DNA from: Pantoea agglomerans
GTDB lineage: Bacteria; Pseudomonadota; Gammaproteobacteria; Enterobacterales; Enterobacteriaceae
Direction of reading: 5' to 3'
DNA length: 64,000 nt
Assembly: GCF_020149765.1 (NCBI RefSeq)
Contig: NZ_CP083810.1
Span: 62,001-126,000 of the forward strand
Both the position numbers and the translations under genes were made by a program. Each line of letters begins with the position of its first letter. Within the stretch, counting starts at the first letter, position 1. Shown piece after piece: positions 9,001 to 19,467 of the stretch. The notes below the pieces were generated by a model, which saw nothing but the letters and a program-made list of their open reading frames with translations, had not been told where the DNA came from and made no database searches.

Positions 9001-9891
9001 TTAGCCCTTAACGCCGCCCGCCGTCAGGCCGCTGACCAGCCAGCGCTGCGCCAGCAGAAACACCAGCGTGATCGGGATGGCGGAGAGCACGGCGGCGGCG
9101 GCGAAGTCGCCCCACAGATAGTTCTGCGGGTTGAGATACTGCTGCATCCCCACCGCCAGGGTATAGCTGTTGACGTCCCGCAGCAGCAGCGAAGCGACCG
9201 GCACTTCCGTTACCGCGGCGATAAACGCCAGAATAAACACCACCGCCAGGATCGGCACCGACAGCGGCAAGAGCACCAGTCGGAACGCCTGCCACGGCGT
9301 CGCGCCGTCCAGCGCGGCCGCCTCTTCAAGCGAGCCGTCGATGGTTTCGAAATAGCCTTTAATCGTCCAGACGTGCAGCGCGATACCGCCCAGGTAGGCG
9401 AAAATCACGCCGCCGTGCGTATTCAACCCCAGGAAAGGCAGATACTGCCCCAGCCGATCGAATAAAGCATAAAGCGCCACCAGCGAAAGCACAGCCGGGA
9501 ACATCTGAAAAATCAGCATCCCTTTCAACAGGCTGGCGCGTCCGGCGAAGCGCATGCGAGCAAAAGCATAGGCGCAGGTGGTGGAAAGCGCCACTATGCC
9601 GAGCGCGCTGATGCCGGCGATCTTCACCGAGTTCCACAGCCACAGCAGCACCGGGAACGGCGGCGGCGTGACGCGGCCATCGGCATGGGTCACGCTGAAG
9701 CCCAGCGCCAGCCGCCAGTGCTCCCAGGAGATCTGCTCCGGGATCAGGCTGCCGGTGGCGAAGTTGCCCGCGCGCAGCGAGATCGCCACCACCATCAGCA
9801 GCGGGAAAAGAATCGCGGCGATAAACGCCAGCAGCAGCAGATGGGTCAGCAGCAGACGCAGCTTCTGCGATTTAGGTTGTACCATAGCCAT
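9001..9891 (-). CDS. malG: maltose ABC transporter permease MalG
   Basis: A 296-residue inner-membrane permease, the same length as E. coli MalG. It has about six membrane segments, starting with [20 protein letters not shown]. The cytoplasmic EAA loop that contacts MalK is visible ([20 protein letters not shown]). It ends with the typical [12 protein letters not shown]. It is the last gene of malE-malF-malG, with malF only 9 bp upstream, and pairs with MalF to form the channel for maltose and maltodextrins. Confidence 0.97.
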   Translation of the reverse strand: MAMVQPKSQKLRLLLTHLLLLAFIAAILFPLLMVVAISLRAGNFATGSLIPEQISWEHWRLALGFSVTHADGRVTPPPFPVLLWLWNSVKIAGISALGIVALSTTCAYAFARMRFAGRASLLKGMLIFQMFPAVLSLVALYALFDRLGQYLPFLGLNTHGGVIFAYLGGIALHVWTIKGYFETIDGSLEEAAALDGATPWQAFRLVLLPLSVPILAVVFILAFIAAVTEVPVASLLLRDVNSYTLAVGMQQYLNPQNYLWGDFAAAAVLSAIPITLVFLLAQRWLVSGLTAGGVKG

Positions 9892-9900
9892 AACGCCTCC

Positions 9901-11433
9901 TTAGTCGAACTTCATCCGCACGGCTTTCAGGTTAATCACCGCCAGCGCGCCCACCAGCAGGAAGATCAGGGTGGCGATCGCCGCCGCCAGACCAAAGTCC
10001 TGTCCGCCGCCCCCCTCGAAGGCGATGCGCCACGTATAGTTCACCAGCAGATCGGTATAGCCCGCCGGCGTGGTGGTGCCAAGGCGATCGGGGCCGCCGT
10101 TGGTCAGCAGCTGCACCAGCACGAAGTTGTTAAAATTAAAGGCGAAGCTGGCGATCATCAGCGGCATCAGCGGCTTCAGCAGCAGCGGCAGGGTAATCAG
10201 AAAGAAATTCTGCATCGGCCCCGCGCCATCCATCGCCGAGGCTTCGTAGAGATCGTCCGGAATCGCCTTCAGCAGCCCCATGCAGAGGATCATCATATAG
10301 GGATAGCCCAGCCAGGTATTGACGATAACCAGCATGGCGCGCGCCAGCAGCGGGTCGCTGAACCAGGCGGGCTGCAGGCCGAACAGGGCGTTGAGCAGCA
10401 CGTTGATCTCGCCGAAGCTCTGGTTAAACAGCCCCTTGAAAATCAGTATCGAAATAAAGGCCGGTACGGCGTAGGGCAGGATCAGCATCACGCGATAAAT
10501 CGCTTTGCCTTTCAGCGCCTCCCACTGCACCAGACAGGCGAGCACCATACCGACGGCGACGGTCAGCGCCACGGTCAGCAGGGAGAAGAGCAGCGTCCAG
10601 CCGAAAATCGCCAGGAAGGGCTTCTGGATGCCTTCGTCGGTAAAGACGCGCACAAAGTTCTTCCAGCCTGCGCCAACCGTAAAGCCCGGGCTGAGCTGCT
10701 CGCTGCCCCAGCTGCCGTCGGCGTTGACGCGCTGAAAGAAGCCAGTTTGATCGTTCGCCTGATAGATCTCGCCGCTCTGCTGATTTTTCAGCCGCTGGTC
10801 GGCGGTGAGCTGATAGAGCGGCCGCGTGCCGGAGAACTGTCGCAGCGAACTCATCACCAGTTCGCGGCCGTCCGGCAGCCTGGCGCGGAGTTGACTGAGC
10901 GCCTGCCGGTTGCCGGTGACGACCTTCAGCGTCGCGCGCTGGCCCGCCGGCGGCGCGGCAGGGGTCATGCTGAGCTGCTGTTCGCCGCCAAAAGCGAACG
11001 GCGGCGAGACATAGCTCTCGCTGTCGGCGGAGAGCACCAGCTGCCAGCGATCGCCCGCAGGATAGAGCGCGAAGTTCATTCCCGCGCCGTCCTGATACTG
11101 ACGGCTCAGCAACACCTGCTGCGCGCGCGCCTGGGTGAGCTGGTTGGTGCTGCTGTAGTTGGTAAAGGCGATCGCCACGGTACAGGCGAGGGGAAAGAGC
11201 ACAAACAGCGCCATCCCGGCGAGACCGGGATAAACATAGCGCCAGGCGTAGGCGCGCCGGTTAGCGTAGATCCAGATGCCCGCCGCGCTGACGATCAGCG
11301 TCAGCAGCGCAAACAGATATTCGCCCTGCGCATACATCAGCACCAGAAGGTAGCCGACCAGCAGACAGCAGATCCCGACGAGAACGCGCTTCAGCAGCTG
11401 GCCCGCGCCTCCTGTTTTCGGTTTTCCTGACAT
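9901..11433 (-). CDS. malF: maltose ABC transporter permease MalF
   Basis: A 510-residue permease (E. coli 514). It has the large periplasmic P2 domain between early membrane segments characteristic of enteric MalF, and a C-terminal membrane block with the EAA loop YEASAMDGAGPMQNFFLITL. The start is ATG 11433, 59 bp downstream of malE. It forms the MalFGK2 complex with MalG and MalK, and its P2 loop docks MalE. The length and P2 domain argue against a generic sugar permease. Confidence 0.97.
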   Translation of the reverse strand: MSGKPKTGGAGQLLKRVLVGICCLLVGYLLVLMYAQGEYLFALLTLIVSAAGIWIYANRRAYAWRYVYPGLAGMALFVLFPLACTVAIAFTNYSSTNQLTQARAQQVLLSRQYQDGAGMNFALYPAGDRWQLVLSADSESYVSPPFAFGGEQQLSMTPAAPPAGQRATLKVVTGNRQALSQLRARLPDGRELVMSSLRQFSGTRPLYQLTADQRLKNQQSGEIYQANDQTGFFQRVNADGSWGSEQLSPGFTVGAGWKNFVRVFTDEGIQKPFLAIFGWTLLFSLLTVALTVAVGMVLACLVQWEALKGKAIYRVMLILPYAVPAFISILIFKGLFNQSFGEINVLLNALFGLQPAWFSDPLLARAMLVIVNTWLGYPYMMILCMGLLKAIPDDLYEASAMDGAGPMQNFFLITLPLLLKPLMPLMIASFAFNFNNFVLVQLLTNGGPDRLGTTTPAGYTDLLVNYTWRIAFEGGGGQDFGLAAAIATLIFLLVGALAVINLKAVRMKFD

Positions 11434-11492
11434 GATTCGGTGTTCCTTAACAACCAGTGGTAAGCCGGCGCGAACCGGCTTTGGGAGAGGCG

Positions 11493-12683
11493 TTACTTGT
11501 TCAGGCGCGCCTGCGCATCTTTCAGCGCGGCATCGACGCTCTGACGTCCGCTCAGGGCGTTAAGCGTGGCGGTGCGCATCGCATACCAGAAGGCCGCCAT
11601 CTGCGGGATATTCGGCATGATGTCGCCGCTGCGCGCGTTGTTCATGGTAGCGGCGATGCGCTCGTCTTTTTCCAGCGCCTGCTGGAACGACTTCAGCGTG
11701 ACTGCGCCCAGCGGTTTGTCTTTATTCACCGCGTCCAGACCGGCATCGGTCAGCAGGTAGTTCTCAAGGAACTCTTTCGCCAGCTCTTTATTCGGGCTGG
11801 CGGCGTTGATGCCCGCGCTCAGCACGCCGACAAAGGTTTTCGACGGTTTGCCGTTCAGGGTCGGCAGCAGCGTGACGCCGTAGTTGATGCCGCTCTTGTC
11901 GATATTGCTCCAGGCCCAGGGACCGTTGATGGTCATCGCGGTCTGGCCTTTATTGAACGCCGCTTCGGCGATGGAGTAGTCGGTGTCGGCGTTGAGGGTT
12001 TTGGCTTTAACCTGATTGACCAGGAACTGCATGCCCGCTTTCGCGCCGGCGTTATCTACGCCGGTATCTTTGACGTCGTAGCCGCTGTCGCTCTTTTTAA
12101 AGGCGTAAGCGCCGCCTGCAGCCAGCAGCGGCCAGGTGAAGTAGGGTTCCTGCAGGTTGAACATAATGGCGCTCTTGCCTTTGGCGCGCAGCTGTTTGTC
12201 GACGGCCGCCATCTCTTCCCAGCTTTTCGGCGGGTCAGGCAGCAGATCTTTGTTGTAGATCAGCGACAGCGATTCCACCGACACCGGGTAGCCGATCAGC
12301 TTGCCGTTAAAGCGCACCGCGTCCCAGGTAAAAGGAAAGAGCTTCTCCTGGAAGCTTTTATCCGGCGAGATCTCCGCCAGCAGCCCCGACTGGGCATAGC
12401 CGCCGAAGCGGTCGTGCGCCCAGAAGATAATGTCCGGGCCGTCGCCGGTGGCGGCCACCTGCGGATATTTCTCTTCCATTTTATCCGGATGCTCGACCGT
12501 GACTTTAATGCCGGTATCCTGCTCGAACTTCTTACCCACTTCGGCCAGCCCGTTATAGCCTTTATCGCCGTTGATCCAGATAACCAGTTTTCCCTCTTCG
12601 ATCTTCGCGATTGCCGAGGCCGAAAACAGCATGGCCGTAAGGGCGGAAAGGGCAAAAATGCGTGCGCCGGTTTTCATTGTCAT
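11493..12683 (-). CDS. malE: maltose-binding protein MalE
   Basis: A 396-residue periplasmic binding protein with signal peptide [20 protein letters not shown] ending in ASA. The mature protein starts [20 protein letters not shown], almost as in E. coli MalE. It delivers maltose and maltodextrins to MalFGK2. It is the first gene of the malEFG operon, divergent from malK across a 362-bp control region with MalT boxes. The C-terminus ([11 protein letters not shown]) is intact. Confidence 0.98.
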   Translation of the reverse strand: MTMKTGARIFALSALTAMLFSASAIAKIEEGKLVIWINGDKGYNGLAEVGKKFEQDTGIKVTVEHPDKMEEKYPQVAATGDGPDIIFWAHDRFGGYAQSGLLAEISPDKSFQEKLFPFTWDAVRFNGKLIGYPVSVESLSLIYNKDLLPDPPKSWEEMAAVDKQLRAKGKSAIMFNLQEPYFTWPLLAAGGAYAFKKSDSGYDVKDTGVDNAGAKAGMQFLVNQVKAKTLNADTDYSIAEAAFNKGQTAMTINGPWAWSNIDKSGINYGVTLLPTLNGKPSKTFVGVLSAGINAASPNKELAKEFLENYLLTDAGLDAVNKDKPLGAVTLKSFQQALEKDERIAATMNNARSGDIMPNIPQMAAFWYAMRTATLNALSGRQSVDAALKDAQARLNK

Positions 12684-12747
12684 AACTCCATCCTGTTAGC
12701 GGAAACGGAAATCGTTTTCCCGCACATTGTGACCATCCGCCGCTGCT

Positions 12748-12757
12748 TCTCATCCTC
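12748..12757 (-). promoter_or_regulatory. candidate MalT box
   Basis: On the minus strand it reads GAGGATGAGA, 8 of 10 positions of the MalT-box consensus GGGGA(T/G)GAGG. It lies 65-74 bp upstream of malE. Confidence 0.5.
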
Positions 12758-12908
12758 CCGCGCTCTACGCCTGCCGACGCTAAGCCGTGATCTCCGTTGC
12801 AAAACCGGGCGGTTATCACGGTCTGGCGCACACTCCGGTCGCCGCGACTCTGCGCAGTCGATCACAAAAAACCGCGCGCCGCCGCCGTTGCAGGGAGAGG
12901 CGCGGCGA

Positions 12909-12931
12909 TCTCCTCCTCCTCTCTCATCCCC
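12909..12931 (-). promoter_or_regulatory. pair of candidate MalT boxes
   Basis: Two direct boxes on the minus strand: GGGGATGAGA at 12922-12931 (9 of 10 to consensus) and GAGGAGGAGA at 12909-12918 (8 of 10), 13 bp apart. Tandem, similarly oriented boxes are how MalT oligomers bind in E. coli. Confidence 0.6.
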
Positions 12932-13045
12932 CAGCTAAAGCGCCTGCGGCGGAGGATGCGCGCGCCCGGAACCTTTCCCATAGTGGACGCCGGAGTCTGC
13001 CTGCGGCGATGCAGGCAAGAATGAGCAAGCGGAGAGGAAAGCATC

Positions 13046-14155
<1,110 letters not shown>

Positions 14156-14193
14156 CCCTGCAAAACAATAAAAGCAATGATCTCAGGAGATAG

Positions 14194-15498
<1,305 letters not shown>

Positions 15499-15526
15499 AC
15501 CCTACCGACCTGTAACGCAAACGGCC

Positions 15527-15547
15527 GCCGTGCGTTCAGCGCACGGC
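15527..15547 (+). other. hairpin between lamB and malM
   Basis: A perfect 8-bp stem GCCGTGCG/CGCACGGC with a 5-base loop. No T-run follows, so it is more likely an RNA-stabilising or attenuating structure that keeps malM expression below lamB than a full terminator. Role inferred. Confidence 0.5.
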
Positions 15548-15616
15548 GCTTTCTGAGCAGCCGCGGCCATTGCCTGGCTTCAGCGGCTGTCCGACAGCCT
15601 GTTGAGAATATAAAAA

Positions 15617-16531
15617 ATGAAAAAGAAAACGCTTACCGCACTCTGTCTGAGCGCCGCGCTGCTGACGAGCCTCGCACTGCCAGCGCATGCTGAAATTAAC
15701 CTGGTGCCGCAGGATCTCTCCGCCGCGCCGACGATCCCGACCGCGAGCCTGCAGCGACTGAGCTGGCAGCCCGTCGACACCTCGCGCCCGCAGAGCATCT
15801 CGCTGTCGCAGAGCGGCACGCAGCTTGACGTCAGCGGCATCACCGGTCCTGTCGCCGCGTTTAGCCTGCCTGCCAGCCAGGGCGAGCTGACGGTGACGCT
15901 GAGCAGCGAAGTGGCGCACAATCAGGTATTCGCCCCCAATGTGCTGGTGCTCGACGAGAATCTGCGTCCCGCCGCCTGGTTCCCGAGCCGCTTTTTTACC
16001 TATCAACAGCCGGGCGTGATGAGCGCCGACCGCCTGGAAGGGGTGATGAAGCTGACGCCGGCGCTGGGCCAGCAAAAAATCTATCTGCTGGTATTCACTA
16101 CCGCGCAGGATCTCGGCCAGACCACCACGCTGGTGGATCCGGCGAAAGCCTACGCCAGAGGCACCGGCCATGCGGTGCCCGATATTCCCGATCCGGTCGC
16201 GCGTCACGGCGTGGACGGCAAAATAAAGCTGAAAGTCTCCACCAGCTCCGCCTCCTCGATTCTGGTCGGCCCGCTGTTCGGCTCCTCAGGTCCGGCGCCG
16301 GTTACGGTCGGCAGCACCCAGCCGGTTGCGCAGGCGGCGGCACGCACCGCGCCCGCCGCGCCGTCGGCGCCGCTGGTGGAGGATACCGAAAGTTACTTTA
16401 ATCAGAGCATCCGTCAGGCGGTGGATCAGGGCAATATCGATAAAGCCCTCAAGCTGCTGGACGAGGCGGAACGCCTGGGTTCGACGTCGGCGCGCAAAAC
16501 CTTTATCAGCAGTGTTAAAGGCAAGGGGTGA
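15617..16531 (+). CDS. malM: maltose operon periplasmic protein MalM
   Basis: A 304-residue exported protein with signal peptide (MKKKTLTALCLSAALLTSLA ending AHA). It has the MalM arrangement: an N-terminal beta-rich domain, a low-complexity Ala/Pro linker near residue 240, and a short helical C-terminus (SYFNQSIRQAVDQGNIDKAL). It is last in malK-lamB-malM, as in E. coli. The biochemical role is not settled even in E. coli; a periplasmic accessory role is assumed. Confidence 0.92.
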   Translation: MKKKTLTALCLSAALLTSLALPAHAEINLVPQDLSAAPTIPTASLQRLSWQPVDTSRPQSISLSQSGTQLDVSGITGPVAAFSLPASQGELTVTLSSEVAHNQVFAPNVLVLDENLRPAAWFPSRFFTYQQPGVMSADRLEGVMKLTPALGQQKIYLLVFTTAQDLGQTTTLVDPAKAYARGTGHAVPDIPDPVARHGVDGKIKLKVSTSSASSILVGPLFGSSGPAPVTVGSTQPVAQAAARTAPAAPSAPLVEDTESYFNQSIRQAVDQGNIDKALKLLDEAERLGSTSARKTFISSVKGKG

Positions 16532-16563
16532 AGCTGCCCCGACAGTGCTGAGTTGCCCCACCT

Positions 16564-16590
16564 GGTGCGCTACGGCGCACCTTTTTTTAT
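16564..16590 (+). terminator. rho-independent terminator after malM
   Basis: A 7-bp GC stem GGTGCGC/GCGCACC with a 4-base loop (16564-16581), followed by seven Ts. This ends malK-lamB-malM and insulates the vapBC pair downstream. Confidence 0.85.
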
Positions 16591-16674
16591 GGAAAAATAA
16601 CGTATGAAGGGCGGTTATACATCACGCCTTCCTCGGCATATTCTTGGCATATGTAAGGATGGGAGGACAAAAAA

Positions 16675-16905
16675 ATGCGTACGGTATCGATATTCAAAAA
16701 CGGTAATAATCGGGCGATTCGCCTGCCGCGCGATCTCGATTTCGACGGCGTAAACGAACTGGAGATTATTCGCGAAGGCGACTCTCTGATCCTGCGACCA
16801 GTCAAGCCGAGCTGGGGGTCATTTCGCGAGCAAGAAAAGGCTGACGCCGATTTTATGACGGAGCGTGCAGACGTTTTCAGCGATGAAGGGCGATTTGAGC
16901 TGTGA
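16675..16905 (+). CDS. vapB: VapB-type antitoxin
   Basis: A 76-residue protein with the SpoVT/AbrB-like swapped-hairpin domain (MRTVSIFKNGNNRAIRLPRD, then GVNELEIIREGDSLIL) and an acidic flexible C-terminus that would wrap the toxin. GGGAGG lies 8 bases before the ATG. The stop TGA overlaps the GTG start of vapC (GTGA), so the two are translationally coupled. It should neutralise VapC and autorepress the operon. GGCATAT is repeated at 16635-16641 and 16646-16652 upstream and may be part of the operator. Confidence 0.9.
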   Translation: MRTVSIFKNGNNRAIRLPRDLDFDGVNELEIIREGDSLILRPVKPSWGSFREQEKADADFMTERADVFSDEGRFEL

Positions 16906-17318
16906 TTAAAACCTATATGCTCGATACAAATATCTGCTCTTTTATTATGCGGGAACAGCCGGAAGCCGTACTCATGCGGCTGGAGCAAGCTGTGCTGCGT
17001 CGTCATCGAATTGTTGTGTCGGCGATAACCTATGCGGAAATGCGGTTTGGCGCTGTTGGCAAGAAAGCGTCGCCTCGCCATGTACAGCTGGTTGAAGCGT
17101 TCTGCGCGCGCCTGGATGCCATTCTGGCCTGGGATCGCCATGCAGTGGACGCAACCACAGAAATCAAGCGTGCGCTGACCGCTATTGACAGGCCCATTGG
17201 CCCGAATGATACCGCCATTGCCGGGCACGCTATTGCGGCTGACGCCATGCTTGTTACCCATAACGTCAAGGAATTTGAGCGCGTGCCAGGGCTTGTTTTT
17301 GAAGACTGGAGCAAATGA
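16902..17318 (+). CDS. vapC: VapC PIN-domain toxin ribonuclease
   Basis: A 138-residue PIN-domain endoribonuclease. Acidic metal-binding residues are visible: D8 (MLDTNIC), E46 (ITYAEM) and D103 (IGPNDTAIAGHA), followed by a VTHNVKEFERVPGL ending like enteric VapC. The enteric relatives cleave initiator tRNA; that target is inferred here. The start is GTG 16902, overlapping the vapB stop. The active site looks complete, so the module is probably functional. It sits between malM and malQ. Confidence 0.92.
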   Translation: MIKTYMLDTNICSFIMREQPEAVLMRLEQAVLRRHRIVVSAITYAEMRFGAVGKKASPRHVQLVEAFCARLDAILAWDRHAVDATTEIKRALTAIDRPIGPNDTAIAGHAIAADAMLVTHNVKEFERVPGLVFEDWSK

Positions 17319-17358
17319 TCGTCTGACGGTGATGGAAATAGCGCAGTCCATAATCGTC

Positions 17359-17377
17359 AGCCCGCGCGCGGCGGGCT
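17359..17377. terminator. hairpin between convergent vapC and malQ
   Basis: A 7-bp stem AGCCCGC/GCGGGCT with a 5-base loop. The plus side is followed by a pyrimidine-rich stretch rather than a clean T-run, so it may be a weak bidirectional terminator. Confidence 0.45.
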
Positions 17378-17389
17378 AACGTCTCTCTT

Positions 17390-19459
17390 CTATTTCATTC
17401 CCTTTCTGCCGCGATCCACCGCCGCCAGCAGCGCATCGACCGCCGGATCGCTGAACATCTCCTCCAGCGTCGCGCTGAGCTTGCGCCGCCAGTTAGGCCA
17501 GGCGTCGACGGTGCCGGGCACGTTTACCGGCGTCGTCATATCCAGCCACTCTTCCGGCTGCAGGCCGAGCAGGGCGCTTTGCGTGTCGGCCAGATAGCCC
17601 AGAATCGCCTGGCTGAGCGCGCGGGTCATACGCGCGCCGCCCCGCTGAAAGCGCCGGCGCGGGGGCAGCGCGCCGCTGCGCAGCAGGGTCTGCAACAGCG
17701 CTTTCCTTGCCGCCTGCCTGTCGCGATACAGCCCCGCCAGGACGTCCTTATCGGGATAGAGGCCCAGCTTGCTGCCCAGACGAAGATCGTCGCTGCGCCA
17801 CCAGCCGCGCAGCGTCGGCATATCGTGGGTGGTGGCGACCGCCATCGCCTGGCGCGGCCACTGCCCCGGCGCGCGGAACGCCTGCTTCGACGCCTGCTCG
17901 AAATAGAGCACCTTGTAGGAGTAGACGCCCGCGTCCCGCAGTTTGTCGACGATCGCCGCCGGCACGGTGCCTAAATCCTCGCCGATCACCATACAGCGGT
18001 GGCGCTGACTCTCCAGCGCCAGAATTGCCAGCAGCGCGTCCACCGGATAGTGCACATAGGCGCCTTCCGCCGCGCTTTCGCCCTGCGGGATCCACCAGAG
18101 GCGCAGCAGCGCCATCACATGATCGATACGCAGCGCGCCGCAATCCTGCATGCTGGCGCGCAACAGGGTGATCCAGGGCTCAAACGCGCGCGCGGCCATC
18201 ACCTGCGGATCCATCGGCGGCAGCCCCCAGTTTTGCCCCAGCGGACCGAGAATATCGGGCGGCGCGCCGACGCTCGCCTCAAGACAGTAAAGCTCCCGCT
18301 CGCGCCAGGTTTCGGCGCCGTCGCGCGCCACGCCTACCGCCAGATCGCGGTACAGGCCGATCGCCATCTCATGCTGCCGACAGCGCTGCCAGCACGCCGC
18401 GAACTGCCGGGCCGCGAGCCACTGCAGCCAGAGATAAAAGCGCACCTCATCGCTCTGCTCAATGCGAAATGCCAGCACGGCGGCGCTGTCGGGATGCTGA
18501 AAGGCGTCCGGCCAGCTTTGCCAGCCGTGACTGTCACCATCCTGCTTACGTTGCTCGGCATGCAGGGCGTCAAACAGGCCCTGGCAGAGCAGGCTGTCGC
18601 CGCCCGCCTCGACAAAATCCTCAAACGCCGCCGCCTCCGCGTCATCCGCGTCGCGCAGTCGAAACGCCTGCCAGGCCAGCCGTAAGCCCTCCAGCTTCAG
18701 GCGCGTCACGGCAGGGTAATCTACCCATTCCGCGCGGCGCGCCGCCTGCAACGCCTGCTGGGTCGCCTCAAGACGCCACCAGGCCCGCGCCGCCTCGCTC
18801 TGCTGAAAGTCCGGCACCGCGTTGACGTCGATGTAGAGAATATTGAGCCAGCGGCGCGACGAAGGACTGTACGGGCTGGCGCTCTCTGGCTCGGCGGGAA
18901 ACAGGGCGTGCAGGGGGTTCAGCCCGACAAAGGCGCCGCCGCGGCGCGCCGTCTCGTCGATCATCCGCCGCAGATCGCCAAAGTCGCCGATGCCCCAGTT
19001 ATGTGCCGATCGCAGCGTATAGAGCTGGATGCAGCTGCCCCACAGCGATTCGCCCGCCAGCAGCGCGGGCGGCTCATAGCAGCGCGGCGGCGCGACGATA
19101 ACGCAGCAGCCGTAGCGCTGCGCCTCATGCTCCAGCGTCAGCTGGTGGTAGCCGTCCGGCAACGGCGGCAGCGTCAGGGTTTCGCCCGCCGCGCAGCGGC
19201 CTGACCAGCACGCGCCCCCTTCGCTGGTCAGCTGCCAGCTGGCCGCGCTGAGAAGCACCGGCGAGAGCGTCAGCGGCTCGCCCTGGCGTAAGATGGCCGC
19301 AGGCGGCAGCGGAGACGCGCCCGCGTTCTGAGGCTGCATCAGCCCCAGCAGACGCTCGCGGGTCAGCGTAGAGACCTGCTGCGGCCGGCCGTGGGCATCA
19401 ATGTAATCGGGCGCAATCAGGCCGTCTGCGGCGCGATCGAGATGATTTTTCGGTTTCAT
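17390..19459 (-). CDS. malQ: 4-alpha-glucanotransferase (amylomaltase) MalQ
   Basis: A 689-residue GH77 enzyme (E. coli 694) that transfers glucan chains between maltodextrins. Catalytic-region motifs are visible: YRDLAVGVARDGAETW, the nucleophile region ALRIDHVMALLRLWW, and VIGEDLGTVP with acid/base Glu and Asp. I chose ATG 19459 (MKPKNHLDRAADGLIAPDYI) because residues further upstream lie inside malP and do not resemble the family. It follows malP by 8 bp, so malP-malQ is one operon. Confidence 0.96.
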   Translation of the reverse strand: MKPKNHLDRAADGLIAPDYIDAHGRPQQVSTLTRERLLGLMQPQNAGASPLPPAAILRQGEPLTLSPVLLSAASWQLTSEGGACWSGRCAAGETLTLPPLPDGYHQLTLEHEAQRYGCCVIVAPPRCYEPPALLAGESLWGSCIQLYTLRSAHNWGIGDFGDLRRMIDETARRGGAFVGLNPLHALFPAEPESASPYSPSSRRWLNILYIDVNAVPDFQQSEAARAWWRLEATQQALQAARRAEWVDYPAVTRLKLEGLRLAWQAFRLRDADDAEAAAFEDFVEAGGDSLLCQGLFDALHAEQRKQDGDSHGWQSWPDAFQHPDSAAVLAFRIEQSDEVRFYLWLQWLAARQFAACWQRCRQHEMAIGLYRDLAVGVARDGAETWRERELYCLEASVGAPPDILGPLGQNWGLPPMDPQVMAARAFEPWITLLRASMQDCGALRIDHVMALLRLWWIPQGESAAEGAYVHYPVDALLAILALESQRHRCMVIGEDLGTVPAAIVDKLRDAGVYSYKVLYFEQASKQAFRAPGQWPRQAMAVATTHDMPTLRGWWRSDDLRLGSKLGLYPDKDVLAGLYRDRQAARKALLQTLLRSGALPPRRRFQRGGARMTRALSQAILGYLADTQSALLGLQPEEWLDMTTPVNVPGTVDAWPNWRRKLSATLEEMFSDPAVDALLAAVDRGRKGMK

Positions 19460-19467
19460 GGCGTTCC

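Larger units (their letters stand above)
12684..13045. promoter_or_regulatory. malE/malK divergent control region
   Basis: This 362-bp gap holds the promoters of both malEFG and malK-lamB-malM. In E. coli the equivalent region is activated by MalT and CRP through several asymmetric MalT boxes. Here box-like sequences are seen at 12748-12757, 12909-12918 and 12922-12931, all reading on the minus strand. I found no convincing CRP site by eye. Confidence 0.6.

Noticed and set aside
9685..11430. 581-residue plus-strand open frame rich in Gln, Arg and His
   Set aside because: It is the antisense of malF (and part of malG); the composition is typical of GC-rich shadow frames and malF is unmistakable.
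12950..12959. GGAGGATGCG as a plus-strand MalT box facing malK
   Set aside because: The match to consensus is poor at the GAGG end, so it is not listed as a box.
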